This document shows positions 21,550 to 32,706 of a stretch of DNA of 64,000 bases, one piece after another. Position 1 is the first letter of the stretch; each line of letters opens with the position of its first letter. The DNA is from Marthasterias glacialis (lineage: Eukaryota; Echinodermata; Asteroidea; Forcipulatida; Asteriidae), in NCBI GenBank assembly GCA_911728455.2, contig OU452225.1:20370495-20434494 (forward strand), written 5' to 3'. Below the pieces are notes generated by a model. It did no database searches, was not told where the DNA came from, and saw nothing but the letters and a program-made list of their open reading frames with translations. The position numbers and the translations under genes are program-made.

Positions 21550-21848
21550 AGCTCGTTTTTTGCACAATAGTTGTTTAGTAATCTATCAAATCTGGTTGTG
21601 AAGCCAAGGATTCTAAGAAAAGCGAACTTAATCACTAGCCAAGAACCCCATGGAGAGGAGACAAGGAAGAAAGTTTCAGTTTTAGATGTGGGAGGAAAAC
21701 CCAAGACATTTATTCCATGGGAAAACCAACACAATCAGGTATGGACTGAAAAACCAATCCACATAGTGCCCCCGGCAGGATTCGAACCGGGGTCCTAGAG
21801 GTGGAAGGCGAGGAAAGATCTCGGCCAACCCAACCACTCAGACAAATC
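21550..21848 (-). mobile_element. tRNA-Leu/Ser-like SINE
   Basis: On the minus strand the head reads GTCTGAGTGGTTGGGTTGGC (A-box region), with B box GGTTCGAATCC at 21779-21789, followed by a body that includes TTTTCCTCCCACATC. The variable arm-like spacing suits a class II tRNA ancestor. A conserved SINE core domain in the body is possible but not verified. The 60-75 codon frames across it are incidental. Confidence 0.7.
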
Positions 21849-21849
21849 A

Positions 21850-22560
21850 CAACAGGTATAGATGAAACAAAAGATGTGACATGCTGACTTCATTCCACAA
21901 TGATGTCATCATGATGTAACAACTATTTTAACAAGTCTTTACTGCAGCTGTTCTCACTGAAAAAAAAACCACATTTTCGTGAGCATTGTTAGGCCTATTC
22001 AACTCTTTTCCATCAAATAAATAAATAAATGTAAAAATTGAAGCTTTATTTTCATCAATGGTGACATGGGCAACATTGTTTTCACATCTTGCCCAGTGTA
22101 AAAACGGGAAAGGTTTTGAGTCCAGTAACTTCAGCATTTGGCCAGTAACCTCATACTACCATGACAACTGAAAGATCACCAGTGTGGCTGGCTTTACAGA
22201 GTTTACATTTACCAAGTTACCACTGATTGGAGTTCAGACTTTTCAGAGTTTCTTTAAACAGCAGACAAAACTTTAGTAAAAAAGAAAGAACGGAATTATT
22301 TATGTTTTTAATAGTCTCGTGGTACTTTCGGTTCGGTGATTGTTTGACTGCAGACCCTTCTTTTCTTGAAGTTATGGAGGGATGAGATTTCTCTGAATTT
22401 GCAGATTTTACAAAGTTGTTGTTATGGAATTTTTTTTACAAAAGCTCTGATGCCTGTTGCCCCATCTACATTTAAGCACAGATTGCTGCCATTGATACAG
22501 ATTATGGCATTGTTGTGTACATCTGTAGCCACCAAGCCCTCCATTGTTTTGTTTTGTTTT
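21850..22560. other. No feature seen before the tandem array
   Basis: AT-rich sequence without a supported gene. This is the left flank of the 7-kb tandem array, whose homology to later units begins faintly around 22560-22600 (GTGTTACCGCAAGCC against GTGTTACTGCAAACC). Confidence 0.5.
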
Positions 22561-22711
22561 TGTCACCGGCAGTTTTGACCCGTGTAAAGTGTTACCGCAA
22601 GCCTTACTAGTTTCAAATCCTACGTATTTTCGATGTCTCCCATTAACAGTTACTTTGGGGACCTATAGTCTAACAAAGAAATCTTATTGTGTTCTTTCTT
22701 TTTTACTTCAG

Positions 22712-23210
22712 GTCTGTCCAACAGTCACCCTCTAGACAAGATCCCAAATGTACTTTTTCAACATGAAAATCAAGGATGAGCCTCTCCTCAGTAAGTTACC
22801 CCATCAACAGCATTTACTGCAGGAACTCTGGCAAGCACCCTCTTGCAGCCCAGCCCACCTCACTAACTGGCAAGCACCCTCTTGCAACAAGGGTCACTGT
22901 GATCGTGATGTCAGCCCAGCCCAGCCCAGCCCAGCCCACCTCAACTGGCAAGCACCCTCTTGCAACAAGGGTCACTGTGATGTCAGCCCAGCCCAGCCCA
23001 CCTCAACTCACCCTCTTGCAACAAGGGTCACTGTGATGTCATCCCAGCCCAGCCCACCTCAACTGGCAAGCACCCTCTTGCAACAAGGGTCACTGTGATG
23101 TCAGCTCAGCCTACTTCAACCACAACCCAAGGACCCCCCTTTACGTTATCTTGATGTGGACTTCTGAACAAGACATCAATGATCAACCAGGGATCTGTGA
23201 TACAATCCAG
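22712..23210 (+). ncRNA. Exon-like block E1, unit A
   Basis: Starts after TTTTTTACTTCAG and ends at CAATCCAG before GTATGTTT. It opens with GTCTGTCCAACAG and contains a 62-bp minisatellite. The closing segment GACATCAATGATCAACCAGG is conserved in all four units. An internal donor-like GTGAGCCC in units B-D suggests that the minisatellite may sometimes be spliced out. Frames through the repeat are short-lived because 62 is not a multiple of 3, so I treat the exon as noncoding. Transcription is inferred from splice signals only. Confidence 0.55.
22845..23104 (+). repeat. 62-bp minisatellite, unit A (about 4-5 units)
   Basis: Built on CAACTGGCAAGCACCCTC, TTGCAACAAGGGTCACTG, TGATGTCAGCCCAGCC. 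Overlapping 86- and 116-codon frames here read repeated peptides in shifting phases and end at a TGA within a unit. Confidence 0.9.
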
Positions 23211-23414
23211 GTATGTTTATCATAAACCTTTGCAATGGATCAGAGAATATAATCCATTCTAGTCACAAGTTAACGCTGAATTTGTGAGTTCACTACTTTT
23301 AAGGTCCCCATTACAATTTGTAAATTGCCCGGTAAATCCAGTTTATTGGTGACATTTTTTTCCATAAAGTAATTGTTTGGCAAAAGATAGACATAAAGTG
23401 TGTTGGGGAAACTA

Positions 23415-24225
23415 TAGTTTGTCATGTGTCATTATTTTATTATTTATCAAACAATAAACCACAAGGGAAACTGACTGGCTAAATTTTTGTAATAAATTTT
23501 TGGGTTGAAGAAAGAAACATTGACTGGAGTAGGATTTGAACCTGCGACCACGGCCCTTTTTTTAATTATTATCAATTTGAAAATTGCAAATAAGAACCTT
23601 GTAGAACTGAGCCGAAGTTTAAATTTTGAAATAAACATAGAGGGTTTTAACCAGTTGAGGCCAAATATTTTGCCTGCCAGAAATTGACGTGAACTTTGTA
23701 TTTTTGTGGGAATTGAGAAGGCCGGAACAACGGTCGACCAGACATTCCATTCTGGAATGTGCATAGTGCATACACTCACCGTGCACGCATCGTTACACCC
23801 ACACAAAGAGGACAGATGGTTCTAGCTGGAAATAATGCTGAAATAACCCCTATCGACTGGGGTTCTTGTGTAATCCCCGATTCCAGACCTTTGTCCTTTA
23901 CGAGACACTGAGCGGCTTTCACCATTGTTTATCATTGTATTTCGGCTCAATGGAGGTCGATATTCCAACCTTGGTTCTGACTGTGGGACCAATTATCGCG
24001 TGATGTGTCTCTTGGCTGAGGTTTTGTGATTCATGCTGAATGAATCTGATATTTTTTAAAAACAGAAACAGTGAAATCCCAGTGCTTCAGTGAGTTCAGT
24101 CAGGGTTTCTTTGTGCCAGCAGTATTCTCAAAGAGAAATGATTACGGCAGTATGGGGAAATTAAATCCGTGGGGATGACACAAAAAATTGGAAGATCCGC
24201 GGCAGGAAGTGGTCAAAGATAAAAC
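23415..24225. mobile_element. Unit-A-only insert in the E1-E2 intron
   Basis: The E1-E2 intron is about 1.34 kb in A but about 0.54 kb in B-D; the excess lies here. It contains a B-box-like word on the minus strand near 23530 (GGTTCAAATCC) and, at about 23690-23990, a decayed copy of the unnamed intronic repeat (GACATTCCATTCTGGAATG, CCAGACCTTTGTCC). Confidence 0.5.
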
Positions 24226-24553
24226 TTGTACCTTGATGGAAAACAATGGAAATACATGTAGTAAAAATACCATTACTAGAACATGAGCGTTACAATTTTT
24301 TGTAACAAAGAGTCAATCAAGGCAGCCAATTACAATATTTTGGTTTTCAATAAAACAAATATTGTGGAAAAAGCAACTACAGATCTTCCTTTTGAGATTG
24401 TGAAAACAAGAAATAAGAATATGTTTCAATCAAGAATTGTTTTTGTTGTAATTTGTGAAATCATTACATGGATGTGTGTAATGTTTCAAGACCCTACTCC
24501 ATGAATCGATGTTTAATGGATCATTTTGTTGTTTCCTTTCACATCTTCTTCAG

Positions 24554-24691
24554 ATCAACTAATCCTGACAGAGAGTGTTGCAGCTTCAGTCAGAGTGGCT
24601 GACAATCAACAGCAGAGATGTCTCAATCTGAACCCCAGCTGTAGTCACATCCAACACTGCCTGGACAACTCAATCAGCTTGATGGCTTGAG
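24554..24691 (+). ncRNA. Exon-like block E2, unit A
   Basis: A 138-bp block between TTTCACATCTTCTTCAG and GTATTATG. It begins ATCAACTAATCCTGACAG. All three frames contain a stop; the longest opens from the third base but ends at TGA just before the donor. The sequence is nearly unchanged in all four units, more so than the neighbouring intron in A. The start resembles E3 and E4. Confidence 0.55.
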
Positions 24692-25049
24692 GTATTATGA
24701 TACATGATTTCAACCCTACCCCCTCCACTCCTCAACTCTTCAGAATCCAACTGCATGTTTTGTTTGATTCTGTTGAACCAAGGACTACACACTCTATGTT
24801 GACAACTTGGTCAACTTTATGGCTAAGTGTGTGATACATGGTAATTTCAACCCTACATCCCCCAACTCTCAGCTGATATGGCAAGCCCGTCTATGATTTG
24901 CATAGGCCCTATTTTGATAAGAATGAGATATCCAAGTTGGAAACTCCGATTTTAATTCCGAAACAAAATAGAAAAACATATACAACTGATGAAATCCTAA
25001 ATTTCCAGAATTGATCAGCAAGGACATTCGTTAAAACAGATCAAATGTA

Positions 25050-25640
25050 TCTAAAACTAGCTTACCAGTTAGCGGCGGATGACCTGTTTACACGCAACTG
25101 CCTGGAAACGGAAGGGTTGTACAGGGACGGCATTGTGTAAAATCAGAATACCGGAGCAAAGGTCGCCTGGAAATTTCACTGCTGAGCAAGCACAGACCAC
25201 ATACGCGCCGTCAAACACTTCGTTTCATCCTCAAAAAGACAAAACATGGTCATAAATATGCCGTTTTCTGGCACTTGAGAGATGGTTTTTGTGTAATTCC
25301 TGATTGCAGACCTTTGTCCTTATGTTCCAAGAAGAGGATTACGAGACATCAATAGGTTTCCACCATTGTTTATTCATTGTATTTTGGCTCAATGGAAGTA
25401 AGTCAAAGTGAGCCAGGAAGCAAGCCATCGTTTTGGATTAAGTACCAATCCTATGTCGTAGGTAACGGTGTATGTTTTCTAATTCACAGTGGTTGAATTT
25501 GACATTTTCTCGTTCGAGAAAACAAAACACCCGGTGCAATAAAGGGAATCTTTGTTCTCTTGACTTTGTCAAGTCAGGGTTTCTTGTGCCAGCAATACTC
25601 TCAAAGAAAAAACATTTTGGCCATTTTGGTTAGATCTTTA
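25050..25640 (+). repeat. Unnamed intronic repeat X, plus copy, unit A
   Basis: Landmarks are CTTACCAGTTAGC, AAAATCAGAATACCGGAGCA, AAGACAAAACATGG and GCAGACCTTTGTCC. Open frames through it are broken by frameshifts here. Element class unknown. The same family is found inverted in the E4-E5 intron of units B-D. Confidence 0.6.
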
Positions 25641-25772
25641 CAGTTGACATGTTTGAAAATACTTCTGAACCTGTTAAAATTTTGTCAATTGTATATTGCA
25701 TGGCTTTTTGAAATAAATCTTTTACTCAACAAATAATTCTCCTTTCCTTATTCCTTTTTTAATCTACTACAG

Positions 25773-26016
25773 ATCATATAAATCAGACAGACAGTGTTTG
25801 ATCTTCATTCAGAGTTGCTGTCCATCCAGCACACTGAGCAGAGATGCCTCAACCTCTCAACCCGAGGCCCAGCTGCAGTACCTCCAGAAGTCAGCCTCAT
25901 TCAGAGTGGCTGTCCATCCAGCACACTGAGCAGAGATGCCTCAACCTCTCAACCTGAGGCCTAGCTGTAGTACCTCCAGAAGTCAGCCTAAAGAACTAAC
26001 AACTTTATATTTCAAG
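25773..26016 (+). ncRNA. Exon-like block E3, unit A
   Basis: Acceptor CTTTTTTAATCTACTACAG, donor TTTCAAG/GTATGAAA. It begins ATCATATAAATCAGACAG and contains two copies of a 92-bp repeat built on GTGGCTGTCCATCCAGCACA and AGAGATGCCTCAACCTCTC. 92 is not a multiple of 3, so no frame survives the repeat. Confidence 0.55.
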
Positions 26017-26474
26017 GTATGAAATATCATTGGTAATGATAAAAAACTATTGTGAACTTACTACCCGTACCAATTCTTGTGAAATACAGCCTTGTATGAG
26101 AAATTTGTTTCACAACCTTTAATTTGTTTCTCTTCAAAATATCATGAAGCAAAATGAGCCTTTTAGCCACAAAATCCCTGACAAGTCATAAACAATTATT
26201 CACTGTTTTCTTGTAAGCCAGAGGATGTGAATGAATCTATTCTTGATATATCACAGTCAGTGGGCTAGAGGGTCTCACTGTGCACCCCAAAATGCCCCCA
26301 CACCCTTCTTTAGAGGCTCACTGCCAAGGGTATCAAATTTTGTTCATAACCATTTGCCACCGGGATTTTTGTCATTTTTTCCCCGTCCAGCTTGTAGCCC
26401 ACAGATTATCACCCCTTTACAAAAACTTGGTTAGTAATAGTTTGCTGTGTGTGCAGTTACTATAATCGGTTAAT

Positions 26475-27491
26475 TAGGCCTGGGCGACTAGTAGATTAAT
26501 TGCGACTGTTAATTGCAACGACTAACCGTGACCGTCGCATTGCAACGACTCCAGTGGTTGAGCCGCCACGACTACTTCAAAAGTACTCGCGAATAGTTGC
26601 CCAATGAAGGGATTCACAACATAAAACAGCACAACACAATGCTCCAACACCACACACAGACACACGTTGTTCACCACAAGTGCCATTACACCACAGTACA
26701 CAACACAATATTGTCCCACAAAGTCAACGGAACGAAGCCCGAAACTGAACACACAGCGACCTTTTACACAGACTCATCCATATTCAACAGTTACATGGCT
26801 TGTGATTGGTCCGGAATTGTTTATTAAGTATACGCCACATACATGTATGAAGCTGTTTTTTACCCTGCCGTTGAATGTGTGCCAAGCCATACAAGCTGAA
26901 GCTTCCTTATGAATATAGATATTTTATCAATAGCCAATCACAGCGTGGCTTACATTGGACTTTGTACCTGCTGCATATGTAATGTGTTGCATGTACAAAC
27001 GATTTAAGGGGGGACGACCATTGTGTGTACAATGCATCACCGTGTATTGTGTATGCATGGTTGAAGTGACTAGCATGAAACGATTGCGGGCATCAAATCT
27101 TGCAAATAGTCAAACCATTTTATAAACTTGAAAATAATCTATGAGATTTTACCAGAGTACCCCTTATTAATTGTGACAAGGGACATTTTTTGACTTGCCC
27201 AGCGGACTACAAAAGGACGGGTTTCGACTCACCCATCGCTGTTTTCACTCGCATTTGGCAACCGACGACCGCTTATTTCTAACCCCGAATTCCTTTACTT
27301 TAGACAGCAGTTGCTCATGCTCTAACTCGCTGTTGTGTCGTACCGATGTTGCTGTGTTGTGTGTGCTCTACACACATGGACGTCGACGGGGATGTCCACA
27401 TTGTGATAAGTTGCTTAAAAAAAGTCGAGTAGTCGAGAATAGTTGATGCGAGACTACTCCAGTAGTGAATTTCACTAGTTGCCCAGCTCTA
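26475..27491 (-). mobile_element. hAT-like element, unit A private insertion
   Basis: Ends TAGGCCTGGGCGACTAGT and ACTAGTTGCCCAGCTCTA are inverted. The flanking 8-mers CGGTTAAT and CGGCTTAT are a mutated 8-bp target duplication, the size typical of hAT. The orientation is opposite to the copies in B-D. Unit B has the uninterrupted target near 35001 (CAGCTAAT). No transposase is visible, so it is non-autonomous. It lacks the nested SINE. Confidence 0.72.
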
Positions 27492-27566
27492 CGGCTTATA
27501 TCAGCTAATCCATTAATCAGCTAATATAAGTACTCTTTTCTTATTCCTTTGTTTTATTAACTACAG

Positions 27567-27636
27567 GTCAGGTAATCCAGACAGAGAGTGTCGGATCTTC
27601 ATCCAGTAAATCAAATAATCAACTTTATGTTCAAAG
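27567..27636 (+). ncRNA. Exon-like block E4, unit A
   Basis: A 70-bp block after TTTTATTAACTACAG and before GTATGATG. It starts GTCAGGTAATCCAGACAG and ends in CAACTTTATGTTCAAAG, an ending shared with E3. Short and diverged from the B-D version. Confidence 0.5.
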
Positions 27637-28289
27637 GTATGATGCTTGATTTTTACTGATAAAAAAACGGCATCAGAATTATTTTTTGATATCAAAGTTT
27701 ACTTTTCATGAATGTGATACCAATATCAAAATTTCTGAAAATTGTTCCCCAACTTTGCTTTCTTGTTTCAGTTTGCCAAATCCAAATAAACCTTTATATG
27801 AATGCAAACAAAATCCCTGATCAATCATAAACAATTATACTGTGTTTTTTTTTAACATGGTCAAACTGTTGAAACTCACAGGATTGTTGTATTGTGTGAT
27901 TATGAAAACCCAGAACATTTGACTTTTCCCTTCCGAAATTGGTATATCATGGTCAGTGGACAATAGAGGGCGCCACTGACTGCACTCTGACTTGTGAAGA
28001 AAACCTGTAGGGGCTCACTGCCAAGGGTATCAAAGGATATTCAGGAGAGACTGTTAACATGGCAACATTCCTTGGTGAAAGTAAGGGTTGGTTTGATGCA
28101 TCCCAAAAGTGGCAATGTTAATTTTTTTTTTTCATGTTTAGGACATTCCAAGAAACAAACAATAACTTATGTGGATCATGTCAGTTGGAGGGGGGGGGTG
28201 CACAATGAGAGTCGTCTTGCCCACGGACAATCCTACTTTTACATAGGGTCAACTAAAATTTAAATGGCTGTATTATTACTGCGTTCGAT

Positions 28290-28628
28290 GGATGTAACGA
28301 AAGTGAAAACTACCTGCCAAATAAAACCGCCACAAAATTTAGCACCAAGCCGTGATTGGCTACAAGGATCATTTTGCAACGCCTATCACTAAGATATGCA
28401 TGTAACCAATAACAACATAACATTGCAGTCATGTTGCCCTTGACCTTAATTTTTATTGCCAGGTCTCTGCATCTGTGCATGTGCCACTGACCTAGCTTAT
28501 CAGCACACAGAGTCACGGCCAAGGCCGTTCCAAGTGAGTGCGCCACCGCAACGCGGCAACGCAACTATACTCTGTGTTTGTCGCTGAGCATAAGGCCTTT
28601 CATCCTTAATAAATGAAGGATTAAAGGA
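28290..28628. mobile_element. Unit-A-only insert with 18-bp target duplication
   Basis: Flanked by ATTATTACTGCGTTCGAT (28272) and ATTATTACTGCATTCAAT (28629), an 18-base direct repeat with two mismatches. Units B-D have no insert between the matching flanks (GCTGTATCATTTAGTGC...CAATAATTT). The duplication length suggests LINE-machinery retroposition. No B box or poly(A) is evident, so its source is unknown. Confidence 0.6.
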
Positions 28629-28696
28629 ATTATTACTGCATTCAATAAATACATACAACTTTCTCTTATTTCTTTGTTTCATCGAAACATCTGTAG

Positions 28697-28803
28697 ATGA
28701 TATCTACCTGTCACAAAGAGTAGATTCCTGAGACCTGCGAGTGCGTATCATCAGCCCAACGTCAACCCATCACCAGCTTAGATGTGTAAGAGTTACAACA
28801 GAG
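28697..28803 (+). ncRNA. Exon-like block E5, unit A
   Basis: A 107-bp block after ACATCTGTAG and before GTATGTGG, beginning ATGATATCTACCTGTCAC. All three frames are closed within 35 bases. Conserved in all units at the same length. A 60-base gap with intron-like edges separates it from the E6 acceptor. Confidence 0.55.
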
Positions 28804-28863
28804 GTATGTGGGTTACAATAATTTGTTTTTACACTAACATCAAAAAGTGGGCCGTTTTTGCAG

Positions 28864-29049
28864 CACTGTTACAGACTGCACCCCTACGTCACATGCCACA
28901 ACACTCTGGGGACTCCATGCTGGTACCAGTCTAACCCAGATGAGTGTTTATCCTTACAGATTGATTACAAATTTGAAAAATCAAAACTTGTTTTTATTAT
29001 CAAAACTTCAATATGGAGTTTACTCGATAATCGAGTGTACTCAATAATC
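28864..29049 (+). other. Possible E6 with Cys-rich frame, unit A
   Basis: After GTTTTTGCAG the sequence CACTGTTACAGAC opens a frame reading HCYRLHPYVTCHNTLGTPCW and continuing to NPDEC, with four regularly spaced cysteines. The right edge is undefined. Units B and C keep the frame with few changes, but the recent duplication limits how much that proves. Either a 3'-terminal noncoding exon or a small coding exon. Confidence 0.3.
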
Positions 29050-29440
29050 ATAAATTCATGATGAAAAAATGTTGTTTACAGGACCCCTGTCAGAAAGTAT
29101 TCATCACGGCAGAGCATTTTGAATCATTGTTTTGATAAGCACACACTTTATTATACTCTGATGGTCCTAGGAGATTGTCCTTCTCCTCAGCATACTGATT
29201 GAAAACCATTGAGTTGTTGCACCACCGGTTCTTTTTAGAACAACCATGATTCATGAGAGATTTCATCACAAGTACATGGTGTTACTGCAAACCTGACCCC
29301 CACCATGCAAAGTTCAAACCCCACTGATTTGATGTCTCCTGCTTACCATGTACTCGCATCATTTTGAAACAATTATTTTGAGGGCCTAGAGTTTAGCAAA
29401 GATATTTATTTGGTTGTTTCTTCCTTTTTTATTACTTCAG

Positions 29441-30547
29441 GTCGAACCAACATTAACCCTCGGGACAAGACCCCCAATGTACTTTTTCTACATGGGTGAG
29501 CCCCTCAGATGAGTTTACCGGTCAACAGTATTTACTGCAGGAATTCTGGCAAGCACCCTTGCAACAAGGATCACTGTGATGTCAGCCCAGCCAAGCCTAC
29601 CTCAACTGGCAAGCACCCTCTTGAAACAAGGGTCAATGTGATGTCAGCCCAGCCCAGCCAACCTCAACTGGCAAGCACCCTCTTGCAACAAGGGTCAATG
29701 TGATGTCAGCCCAGCCCAGCCCACCTCAACTGGCAAGCACCTTCTTGTAACAATGGTCAATGTGATGTCAGCCCAGCCCAGCCCACCTCAACTGGCAAGC
29801 ACCCTCTTGCAACAAGGGTCAATGTGATGTCAGCCCAGCCCAGCCCACCTCAACTGGGAGGCACCCTCTTGCAACAAGGGTCAATGTGATGTCAGCCCAG
29901 CCCAGCCCACCTCAACTGGGAGGCACCCTCTTGCAACAAGGGTCAATGTGATGTCAGCCCAGCCCAGCCCACCTCAACTGGGAGGCACCCTCTTGCAACA
30001 AGGGTCAATGTGATGTCAGCCCAGCCCAGCCCACCTCAACTGGCAAGCACCCTCTTGTAACAATGGTCAATGTGATGTCAGCCCAGCCCAGCCCACCTCT
30101 ACTGGGAGGCACCCTCTTGCAACAAGGGTCAATGTGATGTCAGCCCAGCCCAGCCCACCTCAACTGGGAGGCACCCTCTTGCAACAAGGGTCACTGTGAT
30201 GTCAGCCCAGCCCAGCCCACCTCAACTGGCAAGCACCCTGTTGCAACAAGGGTCAATGTGATGTCAGCCCAGCCCAGCCCACCTCAACTGGCAAGCACCC
30301 TGTTGCAACAAGGGTCAATGTGATGTCAGCCCAGCCCAGCCCACCTCAACTGGCAAGCACCCTGTTGCAACAAGGGTCACTGTGATGTCAGCCCAGCCCA
30401 GCCCACCTCAACTGGCAAGCACCCTGTTGCAACAAGGGTCACTGTGATGTCAGCTCAGCCTACTTCACCTACATCCCGAAGACCCCCTTGAAGTGGACTT
30501 CTGAACAAGACATCAATGATCAACCAGGGATCTGTGACACAATCAAG
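29441..30547 (+). ncRNA. Exon-like block E1, unit B
   Basis: Acceptor TATTACTTCAG, donor AATCAAG/GTATGTTT. Same edges as unit A, but the internal minisatellite has grown to about 14 units, so the block is 1.1 kb. Confidence 0.55.
29565..30455 (+). repeat. 62-bp minisatellite, unit B (about 14 units)
   Basis: Homogeneous run. Two unit variants alternate in blocks: one has ACTGGCAAGCACC, the other ACTGGGAGGCACC. Later units read CCTGTTGC in place of CCTCTTGC, which shows local spread of variants within the array. Confidence 0.9.
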
Positions 30548-31091
30548 GTATGTTTATCATAAACCTTTGCAATGGATCAGAGAATATAATCCATTCCACT
30601 CACTACTATTAAGGTCCTCATTACAATTTGTTAATTGCCTAGTAAATCCAGTTTATAGGTGATATTTTTTTCCCTGAAAATAATTGTTTGGCAAAGATAA
30701 ACATGAATTTTGTTGGGGGAAGAAAAAGCACAACTTGAAAGAAAAAAGCAAAAAGAACTCATACACGTACCTTGATGGAATACAATGAAAATACATGTAG
30801 TCAAATACTATTATTAGAACCTGAGCGTTACAAATTGGCAACTAAGAATAATTGAAGGCAGCCGGCCAACAGTATTTTGGTTTTCAATCAAACAAATAGG
30901 TGCAAAAAAGGCAATTACAGATCTTCTTTTTGAGATTGTCATAACAAGAAATAAGAATATGCTTCAATCAAGAATTGTTTTTGTTGGAATTTGTGAAACC
31001 ATTGCATGGATGTGTAGAATGTTTCAAGACCCTACTCCATGAATCGATCTTTAATGGATCATTTTGTTGTTTTCTTTCACATCTTCTTCAG

Positions 31092-31229
31092 ATCAACTAA
31101 TCCTGACAGAGAGTGTTGCAGCTTCAGTCAGAGTGGCTGACAATCAACAGCAGAGATGTCTCAATCTGAACCCCAGCTGTAGTCACATCCAACACTGCCT
31201 GGACAACTCAATCAGCTTGATGGCTTGAG
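31092..31229 (+). ncRNA. Exon-like block E2, unit B
   Basis: Same length and edges as in unit A (CTTCTTCAG and GTATTATG). Confidence 0.55.
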
Positions 31230-31579
31230 GTATTATGATACATGATTTCAACCCTACCCCCTCCCCTCCTCAACTCTTCAGAATCCAACTGCATGTTTTG
31301 TTTGATTCTGTTGAACCAAGGACTACACACTCTATGTTGACAACTCGGTCAACTTTATGGCTAAGTGTGTGATACATGATAATTTCAACCCTACATCCCC
31401 CAACTCTCAGCTGATGTGGCAAGCCCGTCTGTGATTTGCATATGCCCTGTTTTGATCAGAATGAGATATCCAAGTTGGAAATTCCGATTTTAATTCCGAA
31501 ACAAAATAGAAAATTGAAAAACATTTACAACTGATGAAATCCTAAATTTCCAGAATTGATCAGCAAGGACTTTCATTGA

Positions 31580-32180
31580 AACAGATAAAATGTATCTAAA
31601 ACTAGCTTACCAGTTAGCACCGGATGACCTGTTTACACACAACTGCCTGGAAACGGAAGGGGTGTACAGACGGCATTGTGTAAAATCAGAATACCGGAGC
31701 AAGGGTCGCCTGGAAATTTCACTGCTGAACAAGCACAGACCACACACATGCCGTCAAATGCTTCGTTTCATCCTCAAAAAGACAAAACATGGTCATAAAT
31801 ATGCCGTTTTCTGGCACTTGAGAGGTGGTTTTTGTGTAATCCCTGATTGCAGACCTTTGTCCTTTTGTTCCAAGAAGAGGATTACGAGACATCAAGAGGC
31901 TTCCACCATTGTTTATTCATTGTATTTTGGCTCAATGGAAGTAAGTCAGAGTGAGCCAGGAATCAAGCCATGGTTCTGGGTTAAGTACCAATCCTATGTC
32001 GTAGGTAACGGCGTATGTTTTCTAATTCACAGTGCTTCAATTTGACATTTTCTCGTTCGAGAACACAAAACACACGGTGCAATTAAGGGAATCTTTGTTC
32101 TCTTGACTTTCTCAAGTCAGGGTTTCTTATGCCGGCAATACTCTCAAAGAAAAAAGATGTTGACCATTTTGGTTAGATCT
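31580..32180 (+). repeat. Intronic repeat X, plus copy, unit B
   Basis: The only copy with a long open frame (151 codons, 31590-32045, starting MYLKLAYQLAPDDLF). The matching frame is broken in units A, C and D, so the open frame is probably chance or a decayed element product. Confidence 0.6.
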
Positions 32181-32315
32181 TAACAGTTGACATGTTTGAA
32201 ATAACTTCTGAACCTTTTAAAATTTTGTCAATTGTATATTGCATGGCTTTTTGAAATAAATCTTTTACTCAACAAATAATTCTCCTTTCCTTATTCCTTT
32301 TTTAATCTACTACAG

Positions 32316-32643
32316 ATCATATAAATCAGACAGACAGTGTTTGATCTTCAATCAGAGTTGCTGTCCATCCAGTACAGTGAGCAGAGATGCCTCAACCTCT
32401 CAACCTGAGGCCCAGCTGCAGTACCTCCAGAAGTCAGCCTCATTCAGAGTTGCTGTCCATCCAGCACACTGAGCAGAGATGCCTCAACCTCTCAACCTGA
32501 GGCCTAGCTGCAGTACCTCCAGAAGTCAGCCTCATTCAGATTGGCTGTCCATCCAGCACACTGAGCAGAGATGCCTCAACATGAGGCCTAGCTGTAGTAC
32601 CTCCAGAACTCAGCCTAAAGAACTAACGACCTTATATTTCAAG
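32316..32643 (+). ncRNA. Exon-like block E3, unit B
   Basis: Three copies of the 92-bp repeat, the last shortened. Splice edges as in A. Confidence 0.55.
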
Positions 32644-32706
32644 GTATGAAACATGATTGGTATCAACTATTTTTCAGTATCGGAGCTTACTTTGTGAACT
32701 TACAAC

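Larger units (their letters stand above)
22560..29440 (+). repeat. 7-kb tandem unit A (oldest copy)
   Basis: First of four head-to-tail units carrying E1-E5 in the same order and orientation. Unit A is the most diverged. It lacks the hAT insertion shared by B-D, lacks the minus-oriented unnamed repeat in the E4-E5 intron, and has three private insertions: about 23415-24225, 26475-27491 and 28290-28628. Confidence 0.88.

Noticed and set aside
22748-23098. 116- and 86-codon repetitive frames in the minisatellite
   Set aside because: The 62-bp unit shifts phase each time and a TGA in the third phase ends every frame, so there is no conserved product across units.
29565-30455. CRISPR-like regular repeats
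   Set aside because: Units are directly adjacent with no unique spacers, unit length is 62 bp, and the context is eukaryotic.
31590-32045. 151-codon frame as a gene
   Set aside because: Open in only one of four otherwise near-identical units, and lies in an intronic repeat that also occurs inverted.
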